64,000 nt of DNA from the NCBI RefSeq assembly GCF_036320965.1, contig NC_092265.1, positions 6,501,001 to 6,565,000 on the forward strand, read 5' to 3'. Made by a program: the position numbers and the translations under genes. Numbering within the stretch: position 1 is the stretch's first letter; each line of letters starts with the position of its first letter. Below, one piece after another: positions 35,637 to 46,798 of this stretch. The notes below the pieces were generated by a model. That model saw only the letters and a list, made by a program, of their open reading frames with translations, was not told where the DNA came from and ran no database searches. The stretch is from Panulirus ornatus (Eukaryota > Arthropoda > Malacostraca > Decapoda > Palinuridae).

Positions 35637-37588
35637 GGAAGATTATAGAGTAGGCCACACTCATGAACGTGGATATGTTATAGGAAAAGGGAAAGACGAG
35701 AGAGGGTAGAGGATTCCACAGCTTCGATGTTCGAGTAAAGAGGGAGGAATCATAATGGTTAATTCTGGTGTGATTGGTCTTCCCTTAAAAACTATGGGAA
35801 TCAGCAGCCAGACGCAAGTCCTTAGTAGCAGGGATACGTGCAGACAGCTCACGTGAGCACATCAAAATAATACCTGTAGAAAAAGGAGAGAAGGCAGCAA
35901 TATCCCAGGGGACAGAGAGAAGTGAACGAAAATCCACTCCAAACATCTAAGCATTACTTCATACCATATCATTGGGTGATTATAGAAAAAAGGTATTTAG
36001 CAATCACACATTGTGCTAGTGATGGGAGCGCTGTGATGTATAGTAAGCGGAAAATTAAAATTTCCGTTTTGTGTATGGAAATAAGATATTTTTAGACACG
36101 TATATATTTATGTATGAGAAACCGGTTGAATAACTTACGGAAATGTTGGCGGTGTATTGTAAAGCGATCTATGCTTGGTCATAACCGTGTAATCTAGTAC
36201 AACTGGACACGTCGGCAGAGGGTTGCCTAACAGGTCGTCTCTCACAATGACCAAAGTCACACCTGCGCAACCAATATTCTTCTGAGCTCCACCATATATT
36301 AATCCAAACTGAAAAGAAAAGAGAAGGCTAAAGTCAAGGAATTCTATAGTCTATCATAAATACAAATATATCGACTACGATTTTAAAAGCTGATCCGTAA
36401 CATAGTTTTGTGAATAAGGGGATTTTTACCAAGATATTAACAGCATGGAGTGCATATGAAATTTAAGTTTACTTCGATCACGTACACCAACCTCTGTAAA
36501 GGTTTACCCTTCCGCTCCAAAAGTTTACAATCCCTTGTAATGATCATATAACCTCCAGTGGTTTACACTCCCACGCAAACAACTCTTCGTCATCTCGCAT
36601 TTGCTTACCTTGGATACATCAACAGATCTGGTGAAGTAGTTTGAGGACATGTCGCAGACCAGAGGCACTCCAGGTGGCACCTCTGGCACGCTCTGAAACT
36701 CCACACCTGTCAAAAGGTAACACTTGTTAGTACCTTCGTAAACTGAGAAAACACAGCGAGAATTTAGCGATCAAATTAGCATTGTTACACGGACGCAAGT
36801 TGAATCAATAGGAAACGGGTGATTTGGGGCAAATAAGACGCCATTTGATCTGGGTCAGAATACCATGGTTCGAAACATTGTATTTTGTTGATAATGAAAC
36901 CGTTGCACAATTCCTTGACTTTCCGTACAGCTTCAATTATGTATTTGTGATTTTTAGCTCGGTTTTCAGCCCTTGGCTCCAGTAAACCGTTATTATAGAA
37001 AAAGAATACGTTAAAAAGTAGGAGTGACTTACGAACCCTCGACTGTCTCGTTGGCGCAGTAGTAGACGTAGGAAGCGTCAGGGTCAAGCTTCCAGCAGGA
37101 CCTGTCGGGTACCCCAGTGTAGGGCTGCCCCTCCGGTACTACAAGGTTCACACTCCCGTATTTTGCCGCCTCCTTTGCTGCCTTGGACGACCACGACCCT
37201 GCCCCCAGCCGGGTGGATCGGAGGGAAATGTTCGTTATTAACCCGGTTACCACAATGATACGACCCTTGACCACGACGGTAAAGCCTCTGGGTATAATGG
37301 TCTAGCCTTTGACCTTACCCTCCAAGGGTCAGGTCAGGTCAGCCGGTGCTCAAGGGTCGGCGTCTTGTTTCGTATCCAGATTCCTCTTTCAGTTGCATGT
37401 TGCATATTTTTCTTTTTTAATCTCCCAAGTGTGACTTCGTTTCTGTTAATGAGTAAATATCAACTGCCTCACTAGCCCACCTTACTCTACCTTTCTTAGC
37501 GCCATTACTCTTCTCTATCATCAATTTCCCACTCTCTTTCTCACCTGCCCTCTTCCAGACTCATCATCCTTCGACATTATTAACTCCA

Positions 37589-37645
<57 letters not shown>

Positions 37646-40600
37646 CTCTTCTTAGTTCTCTCTTTCTCAATCTTTTTTTTCTCCCCTGGCTACTCACCTG
37701 TGACTATGTAGTCTGCCTTGCCCGTCCTGGAAATGAGGTTGAGGGGCACGGCGGCGAACTGGCCCGTCCCTCCGCCTTGCATGAACAACAACTTGTAGTT
37801 CCCAGGCACGTCTCTGTCGAGAGATGGCAAGATAACCTTCAATGCATCACAGGTGTTCTGAGTACACGGGAACACCGACATACATCATGGCAACACCTGC
37901 TGCCATGTTGCAGAATTACATAATTACGCCCGGCCTCTCATTCACGCAGGTTCTTAATTATTTCCAAGTTTTTTTTTTTTTATATGAGCTTCGACTTCCA
38001 AGCGAAGGTAAATGCTTCCCTGAGGTTTCGTTTTGCACACAGTCTTCATTCATCAAGTTAGATTAATGCGACCATTACCTCCACCACAGTAACCACCACA
38101 CGCCACCGTTACGGACAGCCAACACCATTCTAGCGGCGCCTTCACCAGGAGCACATCAAACCCAAGTTCAAAGTTTCCTTGTACCTTCATCTGTTCTTTA
38201 CTATGCAGCTTCACCAGTCTATCTTCTGCCAGGCACTTTACATTATCATCAAACCATCATAAAATATTTTCATTCATGAATCTTTTTCTTAAGATATTTT
38301 TATCCACATATCTTTCAAATTCCTCTTGTTTCTCTACAGTTCCCTAAGCCCAGCCACACTATTCTGTCACTCCACCTAATTTTTGTGATATCTTGACAAA
38401 GGAAAAGCGAAATTTCAGATCCATACATCTGACATGACTAGCGCTCCACCACAAAAGCTTTCACAGCACTGAAATTCCCCTCACCAGAGCTTCTCACACT
38501 GCCCCTCACCATCATATCACTCACACGGAGTCATTGATGTGATAAATGTGAGTCTTCGAAAGACGTGTGCATCAAGTAATGAAGACGTGCGGACCACCTG
38601 AACACCAACTGACTAGACATACACACCAACTAGCAAGAAGTACACACTACCATGCCATATAAACACACCAACTGACCAGACATACAAAACAGATGGTCAA
38701 ACCTGCATAACACCTGTCCAGACATATGCATCAAGTGGCCAGACATAAGCACCACCTTGCCAGTCATACACACCAGCTGGCAAGACATACACACCAGCTA
38801 GCCAGTCATACACACCGGTTGGCCAGACATACAAACCAGCTGGCAAGACGTACACGCCGTCTGGCCAGACACACACCGCATGGCATACATACACACCAGC
38901 TGACCAGACGTACATACCAGCTAGCTAGTCATACACAACAGCTGGCCAGACATACACACAGGCTGGCCAGACATACACACAGGCTGGCCAGACACGAATG
39001 AAGACCACCATCAGTACTCACAGCACCTCCCGGATGACCGTCTCCGCCTTCTGGAGGATGGCGTCGAAGTCCTTGGATCGGTGGGAGAGCTCCAGGACGC
39101 TGACGTTGGTGTCCTTGTAGTGTATGAGGCTCTCCTGCAGCCCCCGCAGTACCTGAAGGAGTCCATAGGCTGCTCAGGTCTGGTGGGTGTCCACAGAAAG
39201 TCGGAAACTTACGTTATGACAAAGGAAGAGCACGTGACATTCAAAGTCGTAAGCTTATGTTGCATCAGGGAAGCGGCAAGTGCAGTCCAGTGTCGTAAAC
39301 TTACGTTACGACATGGGGAACAGCACGTACCACCGTCCACTCTGTCGTAACTCAAAATTACGGTATAAGGACAATGCCTTGTTGTATAAAGCCGCTCCGT
39401 TACATACGACATTCCCAGTGTTAAGTTGCGACTGTGTTCAGAGACACTGAAAACAGAAGCTAGTGAGCCAAGGGTTGAAGAGTCTCGTCTGCTGCAGGTT
39501 CACGGCACACCACAGGTCCATCTGATCCCGTTGGGTCAAGAGAGTCTTAGAGACAGAGTATTTCCTGCCTTTACGTTTCACATGAACAGAGGATTTTGCA
39601 GGTAAATATAGCCACAACATTTATAGGTATGACGTGTGACAAGACGAGAAAACTCGAGGGTGTGTTGTCAGACCACAGCCATGAAGAAAGTTATAAATTC
39701 TAAATCTTCATTGAACTCTGTCGGGAAGTGGCATGATAGTGGGATTTGCTTTCATGGATTTGACAATGTGTTCAAAGCAAAGCATCGTATGGACCAGCTC
39801 TCGCATATCGTCATGCTGTAGGAGCCATTTGTCCTGTTAAATACGTAATACCAGGTGGGGGGGGGGGGAGTTTAAGAAGGGTTCTAATGCTGTTTCTTTT
39901 GGACGTAATGTCGTAAACAACGACCTGTACATGGGGTAGGTGTCACGATATTTCCCTGTACACAGATGGAGCCTGTGGGATGTGCCCTGTGGTACACGAA
40001 GCGGAGGGCGTTGGCGGCGCGCGCCTCCTAGTACACATGTGGCGAGATGGCTCCTGCCTCTTAGTACACAGGTTGGACGTGCTCTTTGAGCCTGTTTAAT
40101 ATACTTTGTTTGTCGTCGGAAAGAATTAATATGTTCCTCATTTGCCTCTGAGGCATCGCTAAATTTTCTAGTAGACAGAGGTCACGTACTGCTTAGTATA
40201 ACATAAAAATACATGAGTATACCACTCAAACAAGTTTTACGTTCTCTAAATTTGCGCCGCTGAAGGTTTTCTTTGGTGATAGGGATGAGTTTTAAAAAAT
40301 CATTCGCATCCAGAAGGATCAAGGGTCTATGGATGAATATTCATTAAAAGAATTCGCAGAGATTGCTGAATTTTTTTGCAGATCTAATTTGCTGTTTTCT
40401 TTTCATAATTAGGAAATAATTTCTCCCCTCTTTCTTGACGGCAAAAGCATATAAAAAGGTCTGAAATTTACGTTGCTAGATCGCAAACTTTTGAAATATT
40501 ACGTATACATCTGAACTTTCAACTTTGGGCAATGGTTGTAAGGTGGATTAATGACTGCTGTCAGACGATATGACTATTCATTGCCCTCTGCACGATGGCA

Positions 40601-43600
40601 CGAACCTTGAACACGTCGTAACGAACCTAGAACACGTCGGCACGAACCTAAAATACAATGACACGGATTTTGACCACGACGTTACGAACCTCCCTCAGGA
40701 CAACGATACATACTCGGTATGATGATATGACTATTGACCTTTCTTGTTAAAGTTTAGGTCAAAGGCTATAACCTATCTTACCCGTGGACCATACAGTCAC
40801 TTTCAAAAGGGATGAGAGGTGTGAGGGGTCTATAAATTATAAACATAGCCTTGTAAGGTACCTTTACCGTCGCACAGAAAGACCACTGACAACTCACCAG
40901 AAGTTTTCCAACTGACATAGATATTGTTGACTACTGTCCTACTGCAACTTTTAGGGACTTTTCATTATTGGGGCACATAGGTAAATATGGCTCTCCCATT
41001 ATTTTCTCTTCCAAACAGAGCTCGGCTTTGTATTGTCTGCTGGAGGTAAATCTAGAGATTTTATTCCTTTCTGTGCTTTTGGCAAACAATAGGGCCCGTT
41101 GGGGTGAAATGCACCACCACTTGGTATAACGGTGCTCTGCAGTGTCCACATTAGTAATTAAGTATATGCAGAGGTGTTAAATACTGCCTCTATCTGGATC
41201 AATACAACCCTCATCCTGATCAGTATTTCCCGTCTTCATCAACTGTCCCTCTCTGGATCAATACTGCTCCCAGTATCGATCAAGGTCTACTTTCAAAGGC
41301 TAAGATCAAGCACCAGTTAATAAACACACACACAGCACAGCATGTAATACGCGAGACTCTATCTTCTGTTCTCCCTGGCTCTATTGTCAATATGGATAGG
41401 TAAACTTAACCTGTAATATGTGTATTAATCTACAGAAAACATGGAGCCTCCAGCTCAACTCTGTGAACTTGCTTCATCATCAACCCATATTCACACCTTG
41501 GTGTAATAACGTCGCCATAGGCTGTGAGGAAACTAACTAACCAGACTGGGCTCTTCCTCACTTGTACTAAGGATGGCGGGAACAAGTTACGCGTGCAAAG
41601 TCATGTACCTCTTAAAGCTGGGCGGTGAGGTCACCAACGGCCTTTTGACCTGACCCTCACGAGTCGAGTCAAACGCCTGTTGACTACACCCGGGCTAGGA
41701 TTGTCATTTAAGATGAACTATGGAATTTATTAAGAAAGGGGGTGACTGTATTGTTGACTGGTTGGTAAGGTTATTTAATGTATGTATGACTCATGGTGAG
41801 GTGCCTGAGGATTGGCGGAATGCGTGCATAGTGCCATTGTACAAAGGCAAAGGGGATAAGAGTGAGTGCTCAAATTACAGAGGTATAAGTTTGTTGAGTA
41901 TTCCTGGTAAATTATATGGGAGGGTATTGATTGAGAGGGTGAAGGCATGTACAGAGCATCAGATTGGGGAAGAGCAGTGCGGTTTCAGAAGTGGTAGAGG
42001 ATGTGTGGATCAGGTGTTTGCTTTGAAGAATGTATGTGAGAAATACTTAGAAAAGCAAATGGATTTGTATGTAGCATTTATGGATCTGGAGAAGGCATAT
42101 GACAGAGTTGATAGAGATGCTCTGTGGAAGGTATTAAGAATATATGGTGTGGGAGGCAAGTTGTTAGAAGCAGTGAAAAGTTTTTATCGAGGATGTAAGG
42201 CATGTGTACGTGTAGGAAGAGAGGAAAGTGATTGGTTCTCAGTGAATGTAGGTTTGCGGCAGGGGTGTGTGATGTCTCCATGGTTGTTTAATTTGTTTAT
42301 GGATGGGGTTGTAAAGGAGGTAAATGCAAGAGTCCTGGAAAGAGGGGCAAGTATGAAGTCTGTTGGGGATGAGAGAGCTTGGGAAGTGAGTCAATTGTTG
42401 TTCGCTGATGATACAGCGCTGGTGGCTGATTCATGTGAGAAACTGCAGAAGCTGGTGACTGAGTTTGGTAAAGTGTGTGGAAGAAGAAAGTTGAGAGTAA
42501 ATGTGAATAAGAGCAAGGTTATTAGGTACAGTAGGGGTGAGGGTCAAGTCAATTGGGAGGTGAGTTTGAATGGAGAAAAACTGGAGGAAGTGAAGTGTTT
42601 TAGATATCTGGGAGTGGATCTGTCAGCGGATGGAACCATGGAAGCGGAAGTGGATCATAGGGTGGGGGAGGGGGCGAAAATTTTGGGAGCCTTGAAAAAT
42701 GTGTGGAAGTCGAGAACATTATCTCGGAAAGCAAAAATGGGTATGTTTGAGGGAATAGTGGTTCCAACAATGCTGTATGGTTGCGAGGCGTGGGCTATGG
42801 ATAGAGATGTGCGCAGGAGGATGGATGTGCTGGAAATGAGATGTTTGAGGACAATGTGTGGTGTGAGGTGGTTTGATCGAGTAAGTAACGTAAGGGTAAG
42901 AGAGATGTGTGGAAATAAAAAGAGCGTGGTCGAGAGAGCAGAAGAGGGTGTTTTGAAATGGTTTGGGCACATGGAGAGAATGAGTGAGGAGAGATTGACC
43001 AAGAGGATATATGTGTCGGAGGTGGAGGGAACGAGGAGAAGAGGGAGACCAAATTGGAGGTGGAAAGATGGAGTGAAAAAGATTTTGTGTGATCGGGGCC
43101 TGAACATGCAGGAGGGTGAAAGGAGGGCAAGAAATAGAGTGAATTGGAGTCATGTGGTATACAGGGGTTGACGTGCTGTCAGTGGATTGAAGCAAGGCAT
43201 GTGAAGCGTCTGGGGTAAACCATGGAAAGCTGTGTAGGTATGTATATTTGCGTGTCTGGACGTGTGTATGTACATGTGTATGGGGGGGGGGGGTTGGGCC
43301 ATTTCTTTCGTCTGTTTCCTTGCGCTACCTCGCAAACGCGGGAGACAGCGACAAAGTATGAAAAAAAAAAAAAAAAAAAAAAAAAGAATGTTTCTCTCCT
43401 ACGAAAGAAGACATACATACAATCTTTGTTACATACCACACCTTCCCAGGTATGTGCTGGGCCACACGAGAAGCTGAGCACCTTGCCATTGGTACTACTT
43501 GCTGGGCTATCCAACCTCGCCAGTGTTATCACCTGTTCACACAATAGCCAAGGTTGGCATTTAGGCATATATATTTTGAAAGCAAATTTCTCTTAAATAT

Positions 43601-44606
43601 GTAATATTAGATCGTTTCCATTCTGGACAGATTGCTGTGAAATATGCATAATAATATTCAGGTGTAGGAACAAGGCAGTGATGGGCTGTGCTCTTGCTGT
43701 TGCCAGGCGAGTCGGATCATAAGTCATGTTGGGGAGTCGCACCACATCGCCTTTTTCCCCAGTAAGAGCAAGATCCCCATGGTGTAGACACAGTTAGTTC
43801 CCTGCACACGTAGTTTGTGACTAGAAATGTGTGTTTTCTGCCAGTGGTGTGTGTGTGTGACGTAGAGAAGTAACGTCTTATAACTCTACACCTGGGTGGG
43901 TTAGTCGGCCCTGTTCATCCTTGGAAACTCAAGTGGACGCACCCGGTTACCATCACGTGAGCGTCTCGTGCTGGTGAACTGGAGGTTTCCTACCAGACGA
44001 GTCTGGTTATAATACTTGATATCGGAGATACAGGGGATGAAGAGAGGGTGTACTCCTAAAGTCAGAGACTCTGTGCAAAGTTTTTCAAAATGTTTGACAA
44101 ATAAATCTACTGGTAACTACTAGTTTTAGTCGGAAGGAATAATTTAATAACTTAGCTCTGCTTCTCCGGCACTGGCTACAGTACGAACGCATTTGCGATT
44201 AAATTCAGAAAGCCATGTCTCTCCAGCATTGGCTACGTTACAAAAGCCTAGTATGATTTAAGTAATTTAATAAGCTGTGCTTCTCCGGTACTGGCTAGCA
44301 ATGCATTCATTCGAAAGCCTAGGAATCTCCGGCACTGGCTATACCATACGAAAGTCTAGGAAGCTAAGGTATTTCACAAAAAAATGTTTAAGATTATTTT
44401 CTAATGCACCCAGATGGACATTTCATGGTAAGGAAAGAAGCTCAGTTTGAGAAAGTGGGGAATATGGTTAGGCCAAAGAATGTAGAAACAGGATACGATG
44501 TAATGGTGATTAGTTAAATGTTGCTGTGAAGGAAGGATTGATCAGTGAGGTTCAAACGAGCAGATGTGGGGAAAATGGATCAAGATAGTCGGTGATTAGT
44601 GTAGAT

Positions 44607-44672
<66 letters not shown>

Positions 44673-45137
44673 ACGAACTAGATGGGTGTTCCACGGAACA
44701 TTTATGTTGTCTATTTTGCAGCATAGTTATTTTGAGTGAGATAAGAATGGAGGCTTTGTGTACTCCTCCGTCAGTCTTTATGAATTTGGTCTTCTTAAAC
44801 TACCGTAACAAAATTGTCTCTTGTTGTACATTATCTTAAATTTTTGGAAGTACTCGTTTGAGGTAAGGATTAGTTCTAGCTTTAGGCCAGAATAGTGTTG
44901 GACGTCATTAATGCGCAAGAAAGCAGACGATTCTGCTGTCATAGTAAACTCTCAACTAGAGGGAATAAACAGATAGATGGGGCTGTAAGAAGCCTTCCTT
45001 GATGTGAGGCAAATTGTTTCCTGGTGAGTGGCGAGAACATTCCTTCCTGTTAAAGCTCATCTTTACATAACCGAAGCCCAACCATGTGATGATACAGACA
45101 ATATGTAATAAAATAAATGATGTTCATTGTACCGCAT

Positions 45138-45201
<64 letters not shown>

Positions 45202-45794
45202 GCATAAAACCACTAGGAAAATGAAACAAGATAAGTTCCCAAGTGCACTTTCGTGTAATGATCACATCGTCAGGGGAGATACGTACAAGAATGAGATATA
45301 AGACGTAGAACAGTCAGTTGATATACGATATGTACATATTTCCTACTCAGAGCTCCGCTCACTTTGAGATAATGATTCCTTAAAATATAAACTACATATG
45401 TAGGCTACACTCCGACTGAATATGAAATATAGCATCATCTGTAATACAATTCCAAAACCATAAAAAAAAACAAGTCTTCACGTAGCGCTTCTAAACATTT
45501 ATTTCCACCCCTTCCCTTCGTTAGCTGGATATCTGCAGTTTTCGCTCAAACGTTTGCAGGTTCCTCCCCCCATACACGTAAGATACACACACACACACAC
45601 ACACACGTTATCATGCTTTCTTAGCATGTCATTCATTTCATTCCATAATTTGTCTGTCATAATCCAATCATCATCATTGATAATGATAATAATAATAATA
45701 TCAATGATATTATATTACTAGTTTTATTATTAAATCTTACCTCCTCCGGGATCTTGGCCGGGCCAGGGGAGAAGTAGCTGATCTGTTGAGCCAT
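30773..45794 (-). CDS. PSAT1: Phosphoserine aminotransferase, nine coding exons
   Basis: Coding exons on the - strand: 45741-45794, 39022-39152, 37698-37813, 37037-37198, 36609-36706, 36139-36308, 35084-35236, 31521-31634, 30773-30878. All phases join, giving 367 residues against about 370 in animals. The enzyme is cytosolic and PLP-dependent; it converts 3-phosphohydroxypyruvate and glutamate to phosphoserine and 2-oxoglutarate, step two of serine synthesis. Visible family features: [12 protein letters not shown] (7-18), [11 protein letters not shown] (37-47), the phosphate/PLP-site glycines in QGGGTGQF (74-81), W103, VCDMSSN (171-177), the PLP Schiff-base lysine K197 in GGAQKN, YNTPPTF (237-243), MNVVFRVGG (298-306), LSLKGHR (327-333) and [11 protein letters not shown] (335-345). 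The first ATG is at 45794; the frame above it has only a GTG. All introns are GT-AG. The exon 4 donor is unusual (see findings). Intron 1 is 6.6 kb and carries a sense-inverted LINE. Confidence 0.95.
30879..31520 (-). other. PSAT1 intron 8, filled with repeat debris
   Basis: 31020-31290 is a degenerate LINE fragment in - orientation; CATGTTCAGGCCCCAAT here matches the corresponding part of the 10850-13650 copy. 31398-31500 is the SINE-like unit also present at 15793. That unit ends about 20 bases from the exon 8 donor. Confidence 0.75.
31640..34480. other. PSAT1 intron 7, left part: nothing recognised
   Basis: AT-rich intron with no second gene seen. A phrase around the ATTAGTTATATAATTGTCCT words at 34150-34235 repeats about two and a half times with a ~32-base period. 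Confidence 0.5.
34485..34529. repeat. (TA)n array
   Basis: Within PSAT1 intron 7; an (ATT)n-type imperfect repeat follows at 34880-34925. Confidence 0.98.
35586..35632. repeat. (TA)n array
   Basis: PSAT1 intron 6, directly followed (AT|GAAAGGAAG) by the dispersed repeat at 35636-35945. Confidence 0.98.
35636..35945. repeat. Dispersed repeat, GGAAAGACGAGAGAGGGTAG family
   Basis: Shares an ordered series of words (GGGAAAGACGAGAGAGGGTA, CCACAGCTTCGA, ATAATACCTGTAGAAAAAGG, a GCAGCAATATCCCAGGGG-like phrase) with copies at 47930-48260 and 54470-54610. No intact frame is seen. It may be a retroelement fragment; the class is not recognised. Confidence 0.65.
37255..37375. repeat. Dispersed unit rich in AGGTCA-type words
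   Basis: Just upstream of PSAT1 exon 4 on the - strand, it contains AAGGGTCAGGTCAGGTCAGC and several CGAC/GGTC words. Related stretches occur at 28265-28425, 40600-40780, 41625-41690, 49385-49465 and 56155-56250, each mixing TGACCTGACC with GTCGTACC/CGTCGTG-like phrases. Confidence 0.55.
37594..37640. repeat. (TC)n microsatellite
   Basis: Lies in PSAT1 intron 3, just after the exon 3 donor in transcript order. On the transcribed strand it is (GA)n. Confidence 0.95.
37815..38585. other. PSAT1 intron 2, right part: nothing recognised
   Basis: No repeat family or exon is seen; the composition is mildly pyrimidine-rich. Confidence 0.5.
38590..38998. repeat. 21-bp minisatellite in PSAT1 intron 2
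   Basis: About 19 units resembling CACCAGCTGGCCAGACATAC. The 21-base period yields seven-residue protein repeats (ARHTHQL-like on +, VWPAGVY-like on -) that are not genes. The array ends about 20 bases from the exon 2 donor. Confidence 0.93.
39160..41710. other. PSAT1 intron 1, part 1
   Basis: Contains a short poly-G run (39856-39868) and, at 40600-40700, a degenerate tandem of CACGAACCT-AAACACGTCG-like units of about 24 bases. No other exon is seen. Confidence 0.5.
41718..43385 (+). mobile_element. 5'-truncated LINE with intact reverse transcriptase frame and poly(A) tail
   Basis: Homology to the 10850-13650 copy begins at GGAATTTATTAA, within the reverse transcriptase domain, so the 5' half is missing, as is usual for LINE insertions. 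The 3' UTR (43172-43360) carries GTTGGGCCATTTCTTTCGTC and CGCGGGAGACAGCG and ends in an A tract of about 25 (43361-43385). It is inserted in PSAT1 intron 1 in antisense relative to that gene. The intact frame and pure A tail indicate a recent insertion. I did not find a clear target-site duplication. Confidence 0.92.
41720..43171 (+). CDS. LINE reverse transcriptase, C-terminal 483 residues
   Basis: This is the RNA-dependent DNA polymerase of a non-LTR retrotransposon. Reading from the ATG: the finger region includes [19 protein letters not shown] (38-56) and [12 protein letters not shown] (87-98); the palm has the catalytic Asp in [12 protein letters not shown] (119-130), [19 protein letters not shown] (178-196) and the catalytic pair in [10 protein letters not shown] (228-237). 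After the thumb there is a Cys/His-bearing tail ([39 protein letters not shown]). There is no stop or frameshift. The endonuclease domain and the start of the reverse transcriptase are absent, so it is not an autonomous element. The clade is probably RTE-like by its C-terminal RGRP-W motif. Antisense frames at 42655-43195 are shadows. Confidence 0.93.
   Translation: MEFIKKGGDCIVDWLVRLFNVCMTHGEVPEDWRNACIVPLYKGKGDKSECSNYRGISLLSIPGKLYGRVLIERVKACTEHQIGEEQCGFRSGRGCVDQVFALKNVCEKYLEKQMDLYVAFMDLEKAYDRVDRDALWKVLRIYGVGGKLLEAVKSFYRGCKACVRVGREESDWFSVNVGLRQGCVMSPWLFNLFMDGVVKEVNARVLERGASMKSVGDERAWEVSQLLFADDTALVADSCEKLQKLVTEFGKVCGRRKLRVNVNKSKVIRYSRGEGQVNWEVSLNGEKLEEVKCFRYLGVDLSADGTMEAEVDHRVGEGAKILGALKNVWKSRTLSRKAKMGMFEGIVVPTMLYGCEAWAMDRDVRRRMDVLEMRCLRTMCGVRWFDRVSNVRVREMCGNKKSVVERAEEGVLKWFGHMERMSEERLTKRIYVSEVEGTRRRGRPNWRWKDGVKKILCDRGLNMQEGERRARNRVNWSHVVYRG
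43390..44150. other. PSAT1 intron 1, part 2: nothing recognised
   Basis: No exon or repeat family identified. Confidence 0.45.
44155..44345. repeat. Degenerate tandem repeat, CTCCGGCACTGGCTA unit
   Basis: Four to five copies of CTTCTCCGGCACTGGCTA-like words at irregular 45-70 base spacing, each followed by AC-GAAAGCCTAG-like sequence. Confidence 0.65.
44610..44668. repeat. (TA)n array
   Basis: PSAT1 intron 1, between unique sequences. Confidence 0.98.
45140..45199. repeat. (TA)n array
   Basis: Ends 11 bases before a solo foldback arm. Confidence 0.98.
45210..45330 (+). mobile_element. Solo arm of the foldback family
   Basis: CCACTAGGAAAATGAAACAA, then GATAAGTTCCCAAGTGCACT, TTCGTGTAATGATCACATCG and CAGGGGAGA match the left arm of the 6504 element. 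The apex half and the opposite arm are absent. Confidence 0.85.
45583..45740. repeat. (CA)n and (AAT)n-type simple repeats
   Basis: A short (CA)n run at 45583-45606 and ATA/ATT-rich imperfect repeats at 45670-45735, just inside PSAT1 intron 1. Confidence 0.8.
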
Positions 45795-46120
45795 CCTTAT
45801 GGGCGAGGCCAGCACAGTGTCCTTGGTAGGTGTAGGGGATGTTAGCCCGGCCGAGGTAGCGAGAGTCACCAGCTGACCAGCCGACGTTAGTGATCAGATG
45901 GGGAACACTAAGGCCACGTCGTCAGTGTCCTCACCAGCGAACGTGGCCAAACTTTCCGCTCTTGTTCGTGTTCATCTCAGTGCTGCGTTTTGTTGCCTTA
46001 TGTGCTAAGTCAGGGAAACTGATTATTGCCTATTGCAAAGAGTTGACATCATGGCCATTTGACGATTTCTGTTGATCCGTTTACGCGAGAGAAGTGTGAA
46101 ATTTATTTAACGAAATATTT
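45795..46120 (-). promoter_or_regulatory. PSAT1 5' UTR and presumed promoter region
   Basis: The 5' leader immediately above the ATG is GC-rich compared with the neighbouring introns. No TATA box is obvious at a suitable distance, as is common for housekeeping genes. The exact start site is not determined. Confidence 0.4.
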
Positions 46121-46129
46121 GAAGGTTCG

Positions 46130-46714
46130 CCTACCTTGTCTCGGCTCACTGTTTAGTGTTGCCAACTAGTAACATTATCCTCTGGGTTTGCACAGTTTGT
46201 TATATCAAGGGACACTTGTTATGACATGTCCTGGTCTGCTCTTTAGAGATTCTATTGCGATAGTCCCAGACATTTGATGATGTAGAATGACCTTCATTAT
46301 CTTTTTATCTGCAAATGATTGGCAACAAACCAAGTTCAGCCGGACACTTATCTCTCGTCTAGTGGATTAGAGAACCTCACGAGTGTCTCATGACGTCTGG
46401 CAACTGTCTATTTAGTCTATAAACCTAAATGATATGAGCGAATATCTATACCACCCCCTACCAGGTTCACAAGGTTATTCTAGCTTGAAGATGGGGATTA
46501 CTGTATGTAAATTCTTGACTTCAACAGCAAGAATTCGAACCAAGACTAATACGTGGTATAACGTTAACCTGAAATAAAGGTAGTTATTCCGGAAAACTGA
46601 AGATGTATAGTATGGAATTAAACTATTTGCAATTAGGTAGAGAAACATGTCCACAGTGATGTTTATACAAGACGGTGTCTGATGGTGAGAGGCTATTAAT
46701 GAAGTCTTGAGACT

Positions 46715-46798
<84 letters not shown>

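Noticed and set aside
42655..43195. Long antisense open frames
   Set aside because: They are exact shadows of the LINE reverse transcriptase coding strand and have no independent motif.
45795..45869. N-terminal extension of PSAT1 as a mitochondrial presequence
   Set aside because: The upstream frame opens only with GTG; the first ATG is at 45794 and gives the normal cytosolic N-terminus.
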